Shown: piece by piece, positions 22,401 through 33,999 of the stretch
Layout: each line of letters starts with the position of its first letter
Numbering within the stretch: the first letter of the stretch is position 1
From: Acephala macrosclerotiorum
Taxonomy: Eukaryota > Ascomycota > Leotiomycetes > Helotiales > Mollisiaceae
Assembly (NCBI GenBank): GCA_014904845.1
Contig: MU119253.1
Coordinates: 62,001-126,000 of the forward strand
Length of the DNA: 64,000 nt
Direction of reading: 5' to 3'
Notes under the pieces: model-generated
Told to the model about the DNA's origin: nothing
The model's database searches: none
What the model saw: the letters and a program-made list of their open reading frames with translations, nothing else
Translations under genes and position numbers: made by a program

Positions 22401-23489
22401 AACACTCTCCTATCTCCCGAATTCTTACCGACCCCACCAATAACCCCACGACAGCGCCTCATGCTCAGCGCCACACCTACCACATCCCACTTCTTCAACA
22501 ACTCCAAACGCATCTGCATCCAATCGTATCAGTTATATCTTCATATCAAAAGCCACTCTCCCACCCAGCTGCCACAACATCAGTATTTCCCACCAACAGC
22601 GCATTCAAAAATCCGCATTTAGCGCTCCTCGCCTGCCAAGAACCAAGACACCGCGATTCGCGCTCCTATCACTCGGCACCCCATCCACGTTCAAAACATT
22701 ACCGACATAACATATAACAAGCTCCATCCCGGCGCCTGGCCTCATTCTTTCACTCTAACGCCTTACCAGATCATTTTAACAAGGCACGACCCGGAGCTTT
22801 CCCACTACTTAGCGCTCCTGTACAATTTTGTGTACCAAGGAGTGGTATTTGGGGCAGGCAACGACCTAGAAACGTACTGCCAGAGACAAGTACCGACCTA
22901 GAAGCCGCATGAAGTTGGTACTTTCTGGCATAAAGCACAGGTTGAGATTGGATTTCGGTATTGGAACATCAGACATCCTCTTCTCCGTGTTTGAGTCGGT
23001 ACTGGACTGACACGACATAACACATAAACCCGCAAGCCACATTCGGGAGGAGACAGTACCTGGAGACCTACCACACGACCGGGAACAAGTAGAATTTTTT
23101 GGGAGTCGGACTGGTAACCACACGACCGTTGAACCGGGAATAAGCACAAGCAGAAGCTTGGAGGAGAGTCTGAGAACCGTATCACCCGTAAGGCCGGGAA
23201 CCGAGGATAATATATATTCTCTGCAAAGTAGATCTGGGGTACATATCCAAGAAGAAGCAGTCTATATCCAGCTCCTGACTCCAATACGCACCCGAAAGAG
23301 ATACAAGAACGATAGTATACGGCAAGAACAGACCAGAGGGGCGAAACAGAAAATTCGGAGAGAGCAAGAACATCGACAAGAAGTTTAAACCGGGAAGAAA
23401 GCAAAAAACGCCACCGAACACCGACGCTGAAAGTACCGCTCCAAGAAATACAGCAAACGGAAAGTCTCAACCCACAACACAAGCCCGCA
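19493..23489. other. 4-kb region without recognisable genes
   Basis: Includes the A+T island at 19720-20145. Next to it a minus frame (20263-20150) reads GKPDRVGQTWTTCKRVARE, possibly transposon debris. Frames at 20972-21268, 21302-21574 and 22029-22622 lack motifs. 22860-23480 is a long leader-like stretch before the Ser-rich gene, with repeated ACCGGGAA-type words. The 283-codon minus frame at 22898-23749 runs against the Ser-rich gene and is taken as a shadow. Confidence 0.4.
19720..20145. other. A+T-rich island
   Basis: By eye mostly A and T with long homopolymer runs and many TA steps, in sharp contrast to the flanks. No genes. The pattern fits a RIP-degraded repeat; the parent element is not recognisable. 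Confidence 0.6.
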
Positions 23490-24293
23490 ATGCTCGCAAA
23501 GTTCCAACGCAAGTCGGACAAGCCCAAGATCAAGTCTACCACCAAGATCACACCCCTCCAAAATGAGGTCATGTCTTCATCCGAATCCAAATCCAAGACC
23601 AAACCCACCGCCATGCGCCTCTTCTCCCGAAAATCGAAGACATCTTCAAAATCAAACCGTTCATCCACGACCTCAGACCTCACCATCTCCTCTTCCACCG
23701 CAGGCGCCGAACGCGCAGTGGCACTTCCTAGGACTCGTCTTGGAAGCACTGCCTATACTTCTCTGCCCTCACCACCACTCTCCCCTCTCTCTCCGCGCGT
23801 AGTAGAGTCTACATCTGTCTGGAACGCAGCAGGACAAGATATCACCACCCTGCCTACACGCCACCGCAACACCTCAACTTCAAACCTCAGCACCACATCC
23901 ACTCTCCTCGAGCTTCCGCCTTCCGCGCCGTCACCTCCTCGTCCTGACAATCGCCGGTATTCTGCTGCTCCGTCCAGCTATCGAGCTCCTTCCTCCCCGG
24001 TCCGCCAGTCATCGGACTCGTATGAGGCTTTCCTGGATCGAGCGCAGGAGCAGGACCGCAGGCGTGATGCGATGATGGCGCATGCGTGGGCGAAAGCTGA
24101 GCAGCGGAGAAGGGAGAGTAGGAATTGGCCTAATGATCCGTGGCGTGGCGGGTTTGGGCCTCCTAGTAATGGTAGCGGAGTTATGTTTGGGAGGAGGGAT
24201 GGTGGGGTGCAGGCGCTGAACCCAAAGAGGATCAATAGCAATGATAGTGGCGTTCGGGGGTGGTTGGGACGGAACGGTTTAGTCGGTCGTTGA
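23490..24293 (+). CDS. Ser/Pro/Arg-rich disordered protein
   Basis: Single exon, 267 residues, ATG at 23490 in GCAATG context. Composition is Ser/Thr/Lys/Arg/Pro-rich almost throughout, with SPPLSP clusters that could be proline-directed phosphorylation sites. The conserved-looking part is YEAFLDRAQEQDRRRDAMMAHAWAKAEQRRRESRNWPNDPW at about residues 183-225, a helical charged segment. Similar proteins exist in many filamentous ascomycetes without known role. It converges on the Zn2Cys6 gene to its right (108 bp between stops). The long minus-strand frame overlapping it is low-complexity shadow. Confidence 0.65.
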   Translation: MLAKFQRKSDKPKIKSTTKITPLQNEVMSSSESKSKTKPTAMRLFSRKSKTSSKSNRSSTTSDLTISSSTAGAERAVALPRTRLGSTAYTSLPSPPLSPLSPRVVESTSVWNAAGQDITTLPTRHRNTSTSNLSTTSTLLELPPSAPSPPRPDNRRYSAAPSSYRAPSSPVRQSSDSYEAFLDRAQEQDRRRDAMMAHAWAKAEQRRRESRNWPNDPWRGGFGPPSNGSGVMFGRRDGGVQALNPKRINSNDSGVRGWLGRNGLVGR

Positions 24294-24401
24294 TCGTCTG
24301 GTGGAGGGCCTCGTGGAATTTTATATGCCGTTTCGTATCGTTGGACATTGGTTTAGCCGAGCAGAACTATGGTTGGTTTTGGTTAGCAGGGCATTTGATA
24401 C

Positions 24402-27055
24402 CTAGGATGGCGGATGGGAATTGAAAGGCACTTTGAAGGATAGACCCATGAATGAAATGAACTCACTTTCCCATTCCCAATCCTGCATCACCCCAACCCA
24501 ATGCAGCTTCCCCCTAACAGTCAACTCAGAATCCATCTCCTCTTCAACCGGCTCATGCACCCTCTTCCTCTCCATCATCTGGCCCTGGATCTGCGTTGGT
24601 GAGAAGGTCCCAGAGAAACTGCTCCTCGGCCTCTTCGGCGCTGCTATCCCATTGAGCATATCCGAAAACGAAAACATATCCTCCATCGCCAACTCCTCTT
24701 CGAACTTCCGTTTTGAACTCTCGGAATGCATCATAGCGCTCGCTGCACTACTCCTCTGCTTTCCCTTCGCCGCTGCTTGCTTCGCAGCTTCGGCAGCGTC
24801 ACGTCTCGCCCACACTTCTTGCATGACTTCCCAGCAGCGATCGATGTTGCCTATCCACATCCTATTCGCCATATTGTGCCACCTTTGTTCAACCCATTGT
24901 CTGTCTTCCTTTTCGTAGGCTTCGCAGCCTGCTGCTAACAAAGGGTATATCTGCACGATTACGAGACGGGAGGAGAGCGGAACGGTGGCTAGGTAGACGA
25001 GAACTTTCTTGGCAAGTTGTGCAGAGGTCCAGGAGGGGATCTCGGGCACGGCTTGGTGTAAGTAGAGGAGCGTGGCGTAGCGGTACGCTTCCGCTGTTTG
25101 GAGGGCGTGTTGGATTTCCGAGGTTGGGTCTTCGGGTCGTTCGATGATGGGAAGTGGTGGTGGGGACCATTGGACGATCGCTTCTTTCAACTCAATTGCT
25201 TGGCTGATGATGGCGATGGAGTTTGAGTCCACTTTCCTTACTTTGCGACAGAGATTCGCTACTCGTCCGATGATTGGGAAGAGAGCGGATGCGCAGCCCA
25301 TGAGAGGATCGATTTCAGCGTGGCCCTTTGGTGATGTCATATTTAGGGGCGCGAGGACCTGTTCGAAGTCCACGGTATCGTCGTCGTCGATCGAAGTGAG
25401 CCGCGCTATCACATCCATGTAGACCCAGGTATTACACAGAAACTTCAGTCGCGCTAAGTCGTCGCCCATCAAGTTCCGCTTCTTGTGCGAGACTAAAGCC
25501 TGATTGACCAAGATCCTAGCCCCTCTCAAATGCTCGATTCCAGTAGAGATGTGCTGGTCCCAAGATTCCGAGAAAGCCAGAACCAGTGTTGTCGCCAGCG
25601 CAGTGTCTGTCCGCATCTTCTCAATCCCAGTAGCCAGAGAACGAATACTCCTCCTCATATGCTCCATACCATCAACTCTCAGAGCCGGTTTTTCTTTCGA
25701 AGTATGGAACGCAGTCATCGAAGCAATTGCATGATACAACGCCGGGGAATCTCTCGCGAGCGGCCAAACCAACGTCCTCCAAGGATTTTCCGTAGGTCCA
25801 TCTTTCACCGACAGAATCCCACAGGTTTGCTTGTCGAATCTCAGCATTAACATTTCTGGACTTCCGGCTTGAACTTCTGGCTGTCGATAGATTTTGTTGA
25901 ATGGATCATCTCTCATGATGGTGGATGGCGATGCGGTGTTGGATCTTGAGACTCGTAGTGGTCCTGGTAAGGACATCCACATGTCGCTGTCTGGCATTTG
26001 CGGTTCTCGGATGATTTCTTCAATGTCGGGATCATCTAGAGAGTTCTCTTGTGGAAGTTCCATGGGAGGTAAGAAGTGGTGATCCATCGGCGAGAGCTCC
26101 ATTGCCTGATCTGGCAATACGATGGGAGGGACGGTGACAGACCCTGGTCTTGCATTGAGCTCTGATCCTGGCAGTAACAGATCAATCAGCCTTGGTGATT
26201 GTCCGGAGAAACTTGGTCTTGCAGTATTTGGCGGTGCACTTGTATTGTCCTCAAATAAACTGGACAAGCTCCTCGTCACAGTGTCTGCCGCAAATCTAGG
26301 CTGCGTTCGCTCTCTCATATATGGCGGGGTACTCATGTCGAACATGGGAGGATGATCGAAGTGCATATCTTGGAAGCCATTCGGCGGTGTGAAGGATGGT
26401 GGTGGGGGTGTAGGTGCCGCTGCATGGAAGAACGAATCCTGCATCTGAACATCTGGTTCGGCCTCGTGGGGAGTTGAGGAAGAAGAGGCGTCGGATGGAC
26501 TTGTTCCATTTGCATTCTCTTGGGATTGAGATTTATTCGGAGGCACTGAATCTGCTAAAATAAATAAGCACATATTCCGCATCTAAAGTTGTGTCCTGGA
26601 TAGGTACTTCTTCTTCTCGCCTTGGGTGGAGCCGCAGACTTATTGACAAACGTTGTTTCCTCGAATGGCCTCCACTTGAAATCCTTCTTGTATCCTCCAC
26701 ATGTAACGCTCCTTTTGCGACATTGTTGGCAGGTTGGATGGGTTTCATCGCATTTGAGTCGTTTTGCCTTGCATGTTATACAACCTGTGCCACAATATCT
26801 GGTCAGCGTTCTGCTCCAGATCTTAACATAATTCCCTTATCAGATCCGAGATAAGCCCACCAGAGACCGGCTAGACGTACCATTGCGACTCTTGGATTGC
26901 TTGGGTTTTACTATTCCCGTCGGCTTCTTCGGCGGCGCTGCTGTCTTCGTGGGCTGTGGTGGTTTGCGTTTTGGAGGAGGGGGAGGTTCGGGAGCTGGCT
27001 TCAAGACTGGACTCGAGAGAAATGCAGAAGGGCTAGGGATGGTGATAGTTTCCAT
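24402..27055 (-). CDS. Zn2Cys6 transcription factor, 834 residues
   Basis: Exons 27055-26881, 26784-26608 and 26554-24402. The Pro/Lys-rich N-terminus is followed at about residues 60-86 by the binuclear zinc cluster C-ITC-KAKRLKC-DETHPTC-QQC-RKRSVTC (C-x2-C-x6-C-x6-C-x2-C-x6-C). A disordered Pro/Ser region follows. A fungal-specific regulatory domain of the Fungal_trans_2 type then begins around DSPALYHAIASMTAFHTSKE and includes ALATTLVLAFSESWDQHI. Near the C-terminus are a nuclear-localisation-like KGKQRSSAA region and SKRKFEEE. The combination of length, cluster spacing and domain order is typical for regulators of metabolic genes; the target is unknown. The second intron is 53 bp with a GTACCT donor. 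Confidence 0.9.
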
Positions 27056-29849
27056 CGTGATAACTTCTTATATAGAGGCATCGACAGGCCCGGCGATGGC
27101 AGATCTGAAAGCTGTGCCTTGCAGACGAATCTGTGGATGTGTTGTTGGGAGTGTGTGAGGGCGAGCATCGTTTCTGGAGGAGGGTCGGAGGCCACAATCG
27201 GAAGGCTGTCGAGGGTGATATAATAGGTTTGGTGATTGGCGGATAGCAATCGCTGTCAGTGCGAAATGTGGAGTGAGTGGAGGAACATGCCCGAGTCGCC
27301 TAGATTTGCCCTCAGAGTGGCTCAGCTCAGACAGCGATCAGAATAAGGTTGATTGAGTTGATCCGGCTTCTAGCGTCAGAGGATGCATCTCTCCTCGCGT
27401 TCTCCAAGCTGCCTTTCGTTTCTTCTTCCAGCAATCTTTGACTCTGAATAGTTTCGCCATTAAACTTTTGTCTGACCCCTCATTGACTTCAACACCAAAG
27501 TCGTGTTATTACTAAGGACATTTATTTCGTGTGGAGCACACCCTGGTCGAGGATTGCGGATCTGGCAAACGATTCGTGGGCAGTGCAGCGGGGAGAGATA
27601 ACGAGAGTTCGTGGATGAGCTACGGCCAGAAGTCGGCATAGTGGCACTTGACACGACAGCAATTGAAGCATCGTGACTTCAGGTCTGGACTGCAGACGCT
27701 GCACTCTCGTGATGTCTCAACGTTACACTGCAGTAAAGCCTTGCAGAGAGGCAATAGGCGTTTGTCAGAGAAAGAAGCCGATATTTGCAGGTGAATCAAG
27801 GACTCACTTGGTGAAATATCCTTCAGACATTCGGAACACTCTCGCAGTCAAAATGTTCAGGAAAAGAGGTTCTCTGACACAGAGAATACCAGCCGAAGGA
27901 AAGGATTCAGAAGAGCCGACATAAGAAATATATGATTCACCAAACGGGAAGTTAACGGCGATTTCAGGGCCAAGCAGCTTTGTGCCAGCCATCGAAGAAA
28001 AATAGTAATCAACTCAAGCTTCCCTCCTATTCGTCTACTCGTCTCACGGATGCTGTCTTGAAGGTTTTCCAGCTCTGTCTGGGCATTGTTTTGCATCCAC
28101 TTCAAAGTCAAGCCCACGATTAAGAGAGCATCACGTGGGCGGAAGCCAAAAAGTGCAGTTGGAAGAACTGGAAGCATATATAGTGAAGAACGTCTATTGA
28201 TCTCGAACAACTCAGATGGCTTCTTTTCACTACATCATGTTGCTCCCATCCGTTTCTTCACAAAGTTCTCTCTGTACGTACATGTTCAGATATCGGCATC
28301 TCCAGCTGAAGCCTATTCCAAGAGGTCAAACCAATTTGTTAAACTCACACCTGTTCATTCAGACTCGAAAGCAAATACCCCAAGAGAAGACGGAAATTGA
28401 ACAACCAGTTACTCTTGCTATGTCTCTCCGTCATCTAATGGTAGTCCTAGCAAGCTCTGACATCAATTATAAATCCAGTCACGTGCGAATCACGAGAATG
28501 CCCTTCAAACTCTCTCAATGGAAGGTCCAGAACTCAAAGTCAACGTCATAGAACACTTCCACCTTCAAACGATGTCGTCAATGCCTGGATCATCCACATT
28601 TTGCATCGCACCACTTTTGCTCCTACGAAACAGCCGACGGAGTTCTGGAACGACGGCTGGAAGCAGGGAAACTTCAGCACTCCCGCCTCCGTCATGCATC
28701 ATCTCTCCAACTCTTCTGAACAGATATGCCGATTATGCATGACAGCTACTGTTACTAGAACCCTCATACGCAAGTGCATTTAAAAGATTCATCATGTATT
28801 ACGGCCTCGTAGTTTCCTATCTCTAACCACTCTTCAACACAGGTTGGGCTGCAGGTCTTATCAATCCAAACCTTTTGACCCTGCTGGCTGGTCGCAGATC
28901 AGATACACCGCCTTCTGCATGCGGTAGATCTCGCCTAGCGCGGTTCTCCAGCCACAACTTTGCCCTATCTCCGGCTGCCAATGTCGATGATGGAGATTCT
29001 TACTTGACATCTGCCATACTTTGAAGCTACAGAAATCTGTTGAGGATCCTGCCATTGGATGCCTTGTCCGCCACAGTGGCTATGCACAGCCACTTCGCTT
29101 GTGTTTATCCTTGAAGTGCTGAAGTTGATGCGACGGCTGGGGGGCGATCATGTTTACAGGAGAAATCAAAGCCGCTGAGTGGCCAAAGCTACCCTCGCTT
29201 GAAGCCAGCCTCCCCTGAGCCTTGTTTACCGCCACTGCGCTAATTGGCGCCCGGACAACAAAGTAAATCCAGGGAACGGCAGCATCCCAAAACATACAAG
29301 CCAGCATGGACTATGGACAGTGTGCAGCAAGCAGGTTGGGACCCTTCTCTCATCCCTCTCAACCTCCTCTCTTGCCTCCTCACCTCCTTCTCCTCCTTCT
29401 CCTCTTTCACCAGCTGTCCGGGCAATTGTTGTCGTCAGCTAGGTGGTGATCTGCTCAAGCGATTCGATACTGGTTTCCAGACCGATTCGAGCTGCAACGC
29501 ACCTCTGAAACACCGACGCCTCCAAAGCCACCGCTTGTCCATATTTATCCTGCTTTCATACTCTCCCTGCCCCCTAACTCCCCTGTGACGACCAGGGTTG
29601 CTCATCCAATCTTTGTGAAGGATCGCAACATAACCTTGATCACGACCCCAGCGCAGTCGGCCATCGTGCTGTTCGCGTCCATATCGACATTTGGACCTCC
29701 AATCCCCCATATCTCCCCCGCCCTGGAACCCCTCAACTTCTTTATTTTATTTTCGGAAGTCTCGCGGATTTTGGGAGATCATTGGGCAAAAGGATGGAAG
29801 GAATTAATTGTGTTTGGTGATTGATTCATATTTTCATTTGTTTGGCATC
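27056..29849. other. 2.8-kb region with no confident gene
   Basis: 27056-27300 is the leader side of the Zn2Cys6 gene. On the minus strand 27992-27804 reads MAGTKLLGPEIAVNFPFGES and ends at a GTGAGT-like donor. It could join a Cys-rich stretch (CSVC...RCFNCCRVKC) near 27700-27640, but no family is recognised and the frame soon stops. Frames at 28086-28760 and 28860-29060 have no motif. 29600-29849 is the leader of the next gene. I leave this unannotated. Confidence 0.4.
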
Positions 29850-32800
29850 ATGGGGAACGAACAATCGGCACCCACGCCAAGGCGGCCACTGAACAAGTTG
29901 TCGAAGCCTAGAACGAACAATCATTCAAATGCGAACCTGCTAGATCGACGGGCATCGGCTCCAGCAAGTCGACGAAACTCAATTTCAACAAATGGCTCTC
30001 CTACGAAGATCCGAGACAGTCCAGTACCGACTGAGCTGGGCGAGACGGAAGGAACACGCAAAGAAGAGAAGTCTCGGAGACGGATGAGCTTGTTCAGATC
30101 GAAGAGTGCCAAACCGCAGAGTCGCACGCCAGAGGAAGACACGAATGTGGTCAAACCGTCTGCCGAGCCCGATCCTTTCGAACAGCGTAGCCACAGATGG
30201 TCGAGGCAGCCAAGAGTGAGAGGGAACTCGCTGACTACTCAATCGTCTGTCGAACCTCCTCCTGAGTTCGAACAGCCATCTCACAGATGGTCGGCACATC
30301 CAAGAGTTAGGGCGTACTCGGTGACGAGCAATGCTTCAGCATCGTCCACCAGATCTGAGAGAGTATACCCTGAACAGCCGACTCCAGCAGCACAAGTAGG
30401 CCTGTAAGTCTTGAGACTCCAGAGACACAAACACCGCTGACTGAAATAGAACGAAACCCCCGATGCGAAGCCGCATGTCTCTGCAGACCTACGCTCACCA
30501 TCCTCGACTTTCACTCGTTGCCGAATTGCCCTCCCCACAACCTGACAATACAAATGGAATACAGAGGCTCTCAAGATATGGACAGGAGGATGCTAGCCTA
30601 GGAGGTCTCACTGAAGCATCGAGAACGAATTCTGAAAGTGCATTGTATGCGCCCATCAGAAGACGGTCTCTGCTTCAACATGGAGTGGCAACTAGGACGA
30701 GTTTTGTGGAGAGCGATCCTCGCAGCTCGCTGCCCTCGCAAGCTTTTCCCAATAATACACCTCCACGAAAGCCAGTCCGATCACAAACGGACATTTCGGA
30801 TGACATGCGAGAATACTACTACAATCCCTCGAAACCTACATCTTCCCCGCTCTCAGACCTCGTCCTACTTGGACCCAATCCTGCTTTTGCGGACATTGGC
30901 CCACGCACAGAAACCCCGACGCAGCTGGAGCATATTGGCACATTCAAGCTCGGAACATTGAGAATTACAAATGGCGCGGCGAGTCCAGTGCCCAGCTCCA
31001 GATCTGCTGAAGATGACTCTATATCTGCTGGAAATGCCAGGAGAAGTCAAGACAGCACTCACAGCTATCGTCACAACCACAGAAGTCACACTCTCTCTGT
31101 ACCAGCGGAGACTCGAAAGACACCATGGATCGTCCGTGCCGAATCACCACTGCGACAGACTCAAGAGGTGGAAAACAAGCCTCTGACTATCGAGACGCAG
31201 ATACCGTTCATGGATCCTTCATTCAAGTGGTTTGACTTTGAAGGCACTGAGCAACTGCTCAAGAGCACTGAATCGCCAACCAAAGCCTTGGAGTTGGCAA
31301 GGGACTATCAGCAAGATTTGGCACTGAGTCCGTTTTCATTCGACGACTCGCCTCTGCCATCCCCAAGATTGGAATCGACCAGCAAGCATACTGCGATTGA
31401 GGATAATCTCTTTGAGGCAGAACCTGCCACACCCAATCTTACACCCAATCTCTCAGCTCGAGCGCCAAGATCTTTTGATTCTGCGTACGACAATGGGGTT
31501 GCACCTCCCACAAGAATGGTGAAGGGGTCTCGAGAACAGCCACCAAAACCACTTGCAAAAGCAGACAGTGGATATAGCTCAAACATTTCCCTTCGCTCAT
31601 TCAAGAGAGATTCCGTGGCTGTGGAGGAACTACCTCCAACGCCACCAAAAGAGCCAACCTCCCGAGTTCCATCGAGCACATATTCAGTCGCATTCGTAGA
31701 TTCAGACTTGACACTTCGAATAAAGCGCTCGCTTCCTTCTCTGCCACCGCAGAAACCATCTCCAGCACCTCCAATGCGAGAAGCTCCTCCAGTCCCACCC
31801 CCACACTCTCCAACATATGACTACATGAAAGAGGTACCAAATCCTCCAATACCAGAAAAGGACGTTCGAGCGTCGAAATCGCAGCCTCTTCTATCAGTCC
31901 CAAGCAAGCACACCCATCAAAAGAGCATGCCAAACGCAGCACTTGCCAGAAATGCCAGAGAAGAGTCTCCCGCAACGTCTGAACTCTCAACCACCTCCTC
32001 AAACTCCTCCCGCTGGTCCAGCAAATCGAAAATTGCCAAACGGCCTCAATCAATGCAGCCAGCGAAACGCGACCCCTCACCCAAACCACAACCACGCACA
32101 CCAGAGCCTGTCTACACAGTCCAAGCCTTTCGTTCTCCCTCCGAACAGCTGCGGATTCCACCCCCCTCAATCGAAGTTCGTCGTCACCTCGAAGAACGCG
32201 TCGAGACCTTCCCCGTGCACACCTTCCCGAACACGTACTCCGGACATGCAGGCCTACGACACAGTTCCAGCAAAGAGACTCTTGGGACGATCTTCTCAGT
32301 CGGGAGCGCAGAGGTTCGAGACGAGTTGAATTTCGCGCGTTTGCAGGGAGTGCTACCACCTGTTCCCGTTGAACCTTCGATCCCTGAATATCCCGTGAAA
32401 GCCCCAGCGAGAAAAGAGGTCCCGAAACCAGAGTTTAATCGCAGGAATACATTTCAGGCTGCTCCTGTTCCAGCTCAGGATACGGGAAAGAAAGAGTCAA
32501 GATGGGGAAGAAGATCTATGCATTCCTCGATGACGAGGGAGAGAAGCAGGAATAGAAGCTTGCCACGCCTCCCAATTCCACCTGCAATGAAACCGATTTC
32601 GAATGAGGAGTTGGAGGATCATTTAACATCTTACAATACAGTCTCTTCTTCGCTAGGGAAATCGCCTTATGAGCTTGCTGCTGCTATCCCGAAATCTGCG
32701 CCAAAGTCGACGGTGAATGAGAGGGCGAAATCTCTAACGGCGCAGTTTGAAGCTGACGCTGCTGCGCGGTTCAACTTGGCTCGAGCAAGCAGCCAGATGG

Positions 32801-33999
32801 GACAGCAAGCACCACAGCAGATGACGCGGGTTCGCAGCTACGACAGTATCGCGAACGGGAATCCCTTTGCCAGCGGCAATAACTCCCGCAGAAGCTCAAG
32901 GGAACACCACCCCCCTCCCCAAGTCCAGCGTAACAACGCTCCTTGGCGACCTTCTCCTGCCCCAAATCCAGCAGCATACTCAACTCAAAGTCTCCCACTT
33001 CAACTTCCGACTTCACAAAGTCCATTGACCGCTCATCCGCCACAATTCCATCGCGGTTTCCCAAAGGTAGAGAGAGGAGAAGAGAAGAGCTTTTCGGGAG
33101 TGAGTGCAGTATCGAAGCCGAAATCGCAACCGCCGGTATCGATGAACACGCAGAGAAACTCGAAACTCATCCAAACTGCGCAGCAGCTCGTTCCTCCGCC
33201 ATCTCACGCCCCGCCTGCTCCACCCGCACAGAAGCAAACCCAGAACCAAGGAGATGGAGCAGAGAAAGGATGGAACAACACAGCCTCCGCCTGGGCCACC
33301 CGTCGCCAATCCGCCGGCGAAGCCCTTCAATCCCGAAAATCAATGGAGATGCGTCCAGCACAAGAACTTCGCGGACGAAAGAGCATGGATGCAGCGCGAT
33401 TCAATCGACCAGCAAGCGAGCAACGAGAGCTGAAGGGACGAGGGAGTTACGACCAGATGCGATGGGAGCAAGGTGCACAACAAGTTGAGCAAGGGATGGG
33501 TGATGTAACGGGTTTGGGGATCGGCAAGATGCAGAGCAAGAGATGGAATGTTGGTGTGGGGTATGAAGATGCACATGCATATCCCTCTCCTCCTCGCCAG
33601 ACAACTCAATCTTGGACTGTAGGCGCCAAAAGTCAGCAAGAGCAGGAATACGATCATACATACGGCTCTTCACTTCATCATTCTCATTCCTATGAAGACA
33701 AAGAGAACTTCTATCAGGCTCAGGAATATTATGAAGCGGAACAGCAGGAAGACGCTCAACTAGGGGAGATGATTCATCAGCGCAAGACAAGCACGAGTGA
33801 GATGTTGGTGCTGGATAGGTTTTCCGGGGGTTTAGATTATGGGTATGAACCTGGATTGGGGTTGGTGGGGAGTGCGGGTATGAGGAACGTGAGGAAGATG
33901 GCGAATGCGAATCGGAAGAGCGTTGTTGCGGCTGAGAGGTGGGGTGTGGATTTGACTGATGTTCCTGTGTTTTTGCAGAGAGTCCGTGTTGAAGGGTAA
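29850..33999 (+). CDS. Large intrinsically disordered protein with N-myristoylation-type start
   Basis: Exons 29850-30403 and 30450-33999 (46-bp intron, GTAAGT donor, CTGAC branch, AATAG acceptor) give 1367 residues. The ATG at 29850 gives MGNEQSAPT: Gly2 and Ser6 fit the N-myristoyltransferase consensus. The rest is Ser/Pro/Arg-rich with no folded catalytic domain. It has a duplicated motif, HRWSRQPRVRGNSLT and HRWSAHPRVRAYSVT, about 40 residues apart. Many PxxP and RxxS stretches are present, as is a short conserved-looking C-terminus (WGVDLTDVPVFLQRV). An alternative last intron (donor GTGGGG near 33940, acceptor TTTTTGCAG at 33979) would replace the last residues by a longer tail; I keep the unspliced end because WGVDLTDVPVFLQRV looks conserved. 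Probably a cortical or membrane-attached scaffold; function unknown. Several long antisense frames here are shadows. Confidence 0.75.

Noticed and set aside
22898..23749. 283-codon minus-strand open frame
   Set aside because: Overlaps the Ser-rich plus-strand gene and a long leader; no motif, and composition is that of the antisense of a Ser/Arg-rich sequence.
30404..30449. Two separate genes at 29.8 and 30.5 kb
   Set aside because: A 46-bp intron with good donor, branch and acceptor joins the two frames in phase, with the same composition on both sides.
31601..32359. 252-codon minus-strand open frame
   Set aside because: Antisense to the large disordered protein; Leu/Arg/Val-rich pattern expected from antisense of Ser/Pro/Lys codons.
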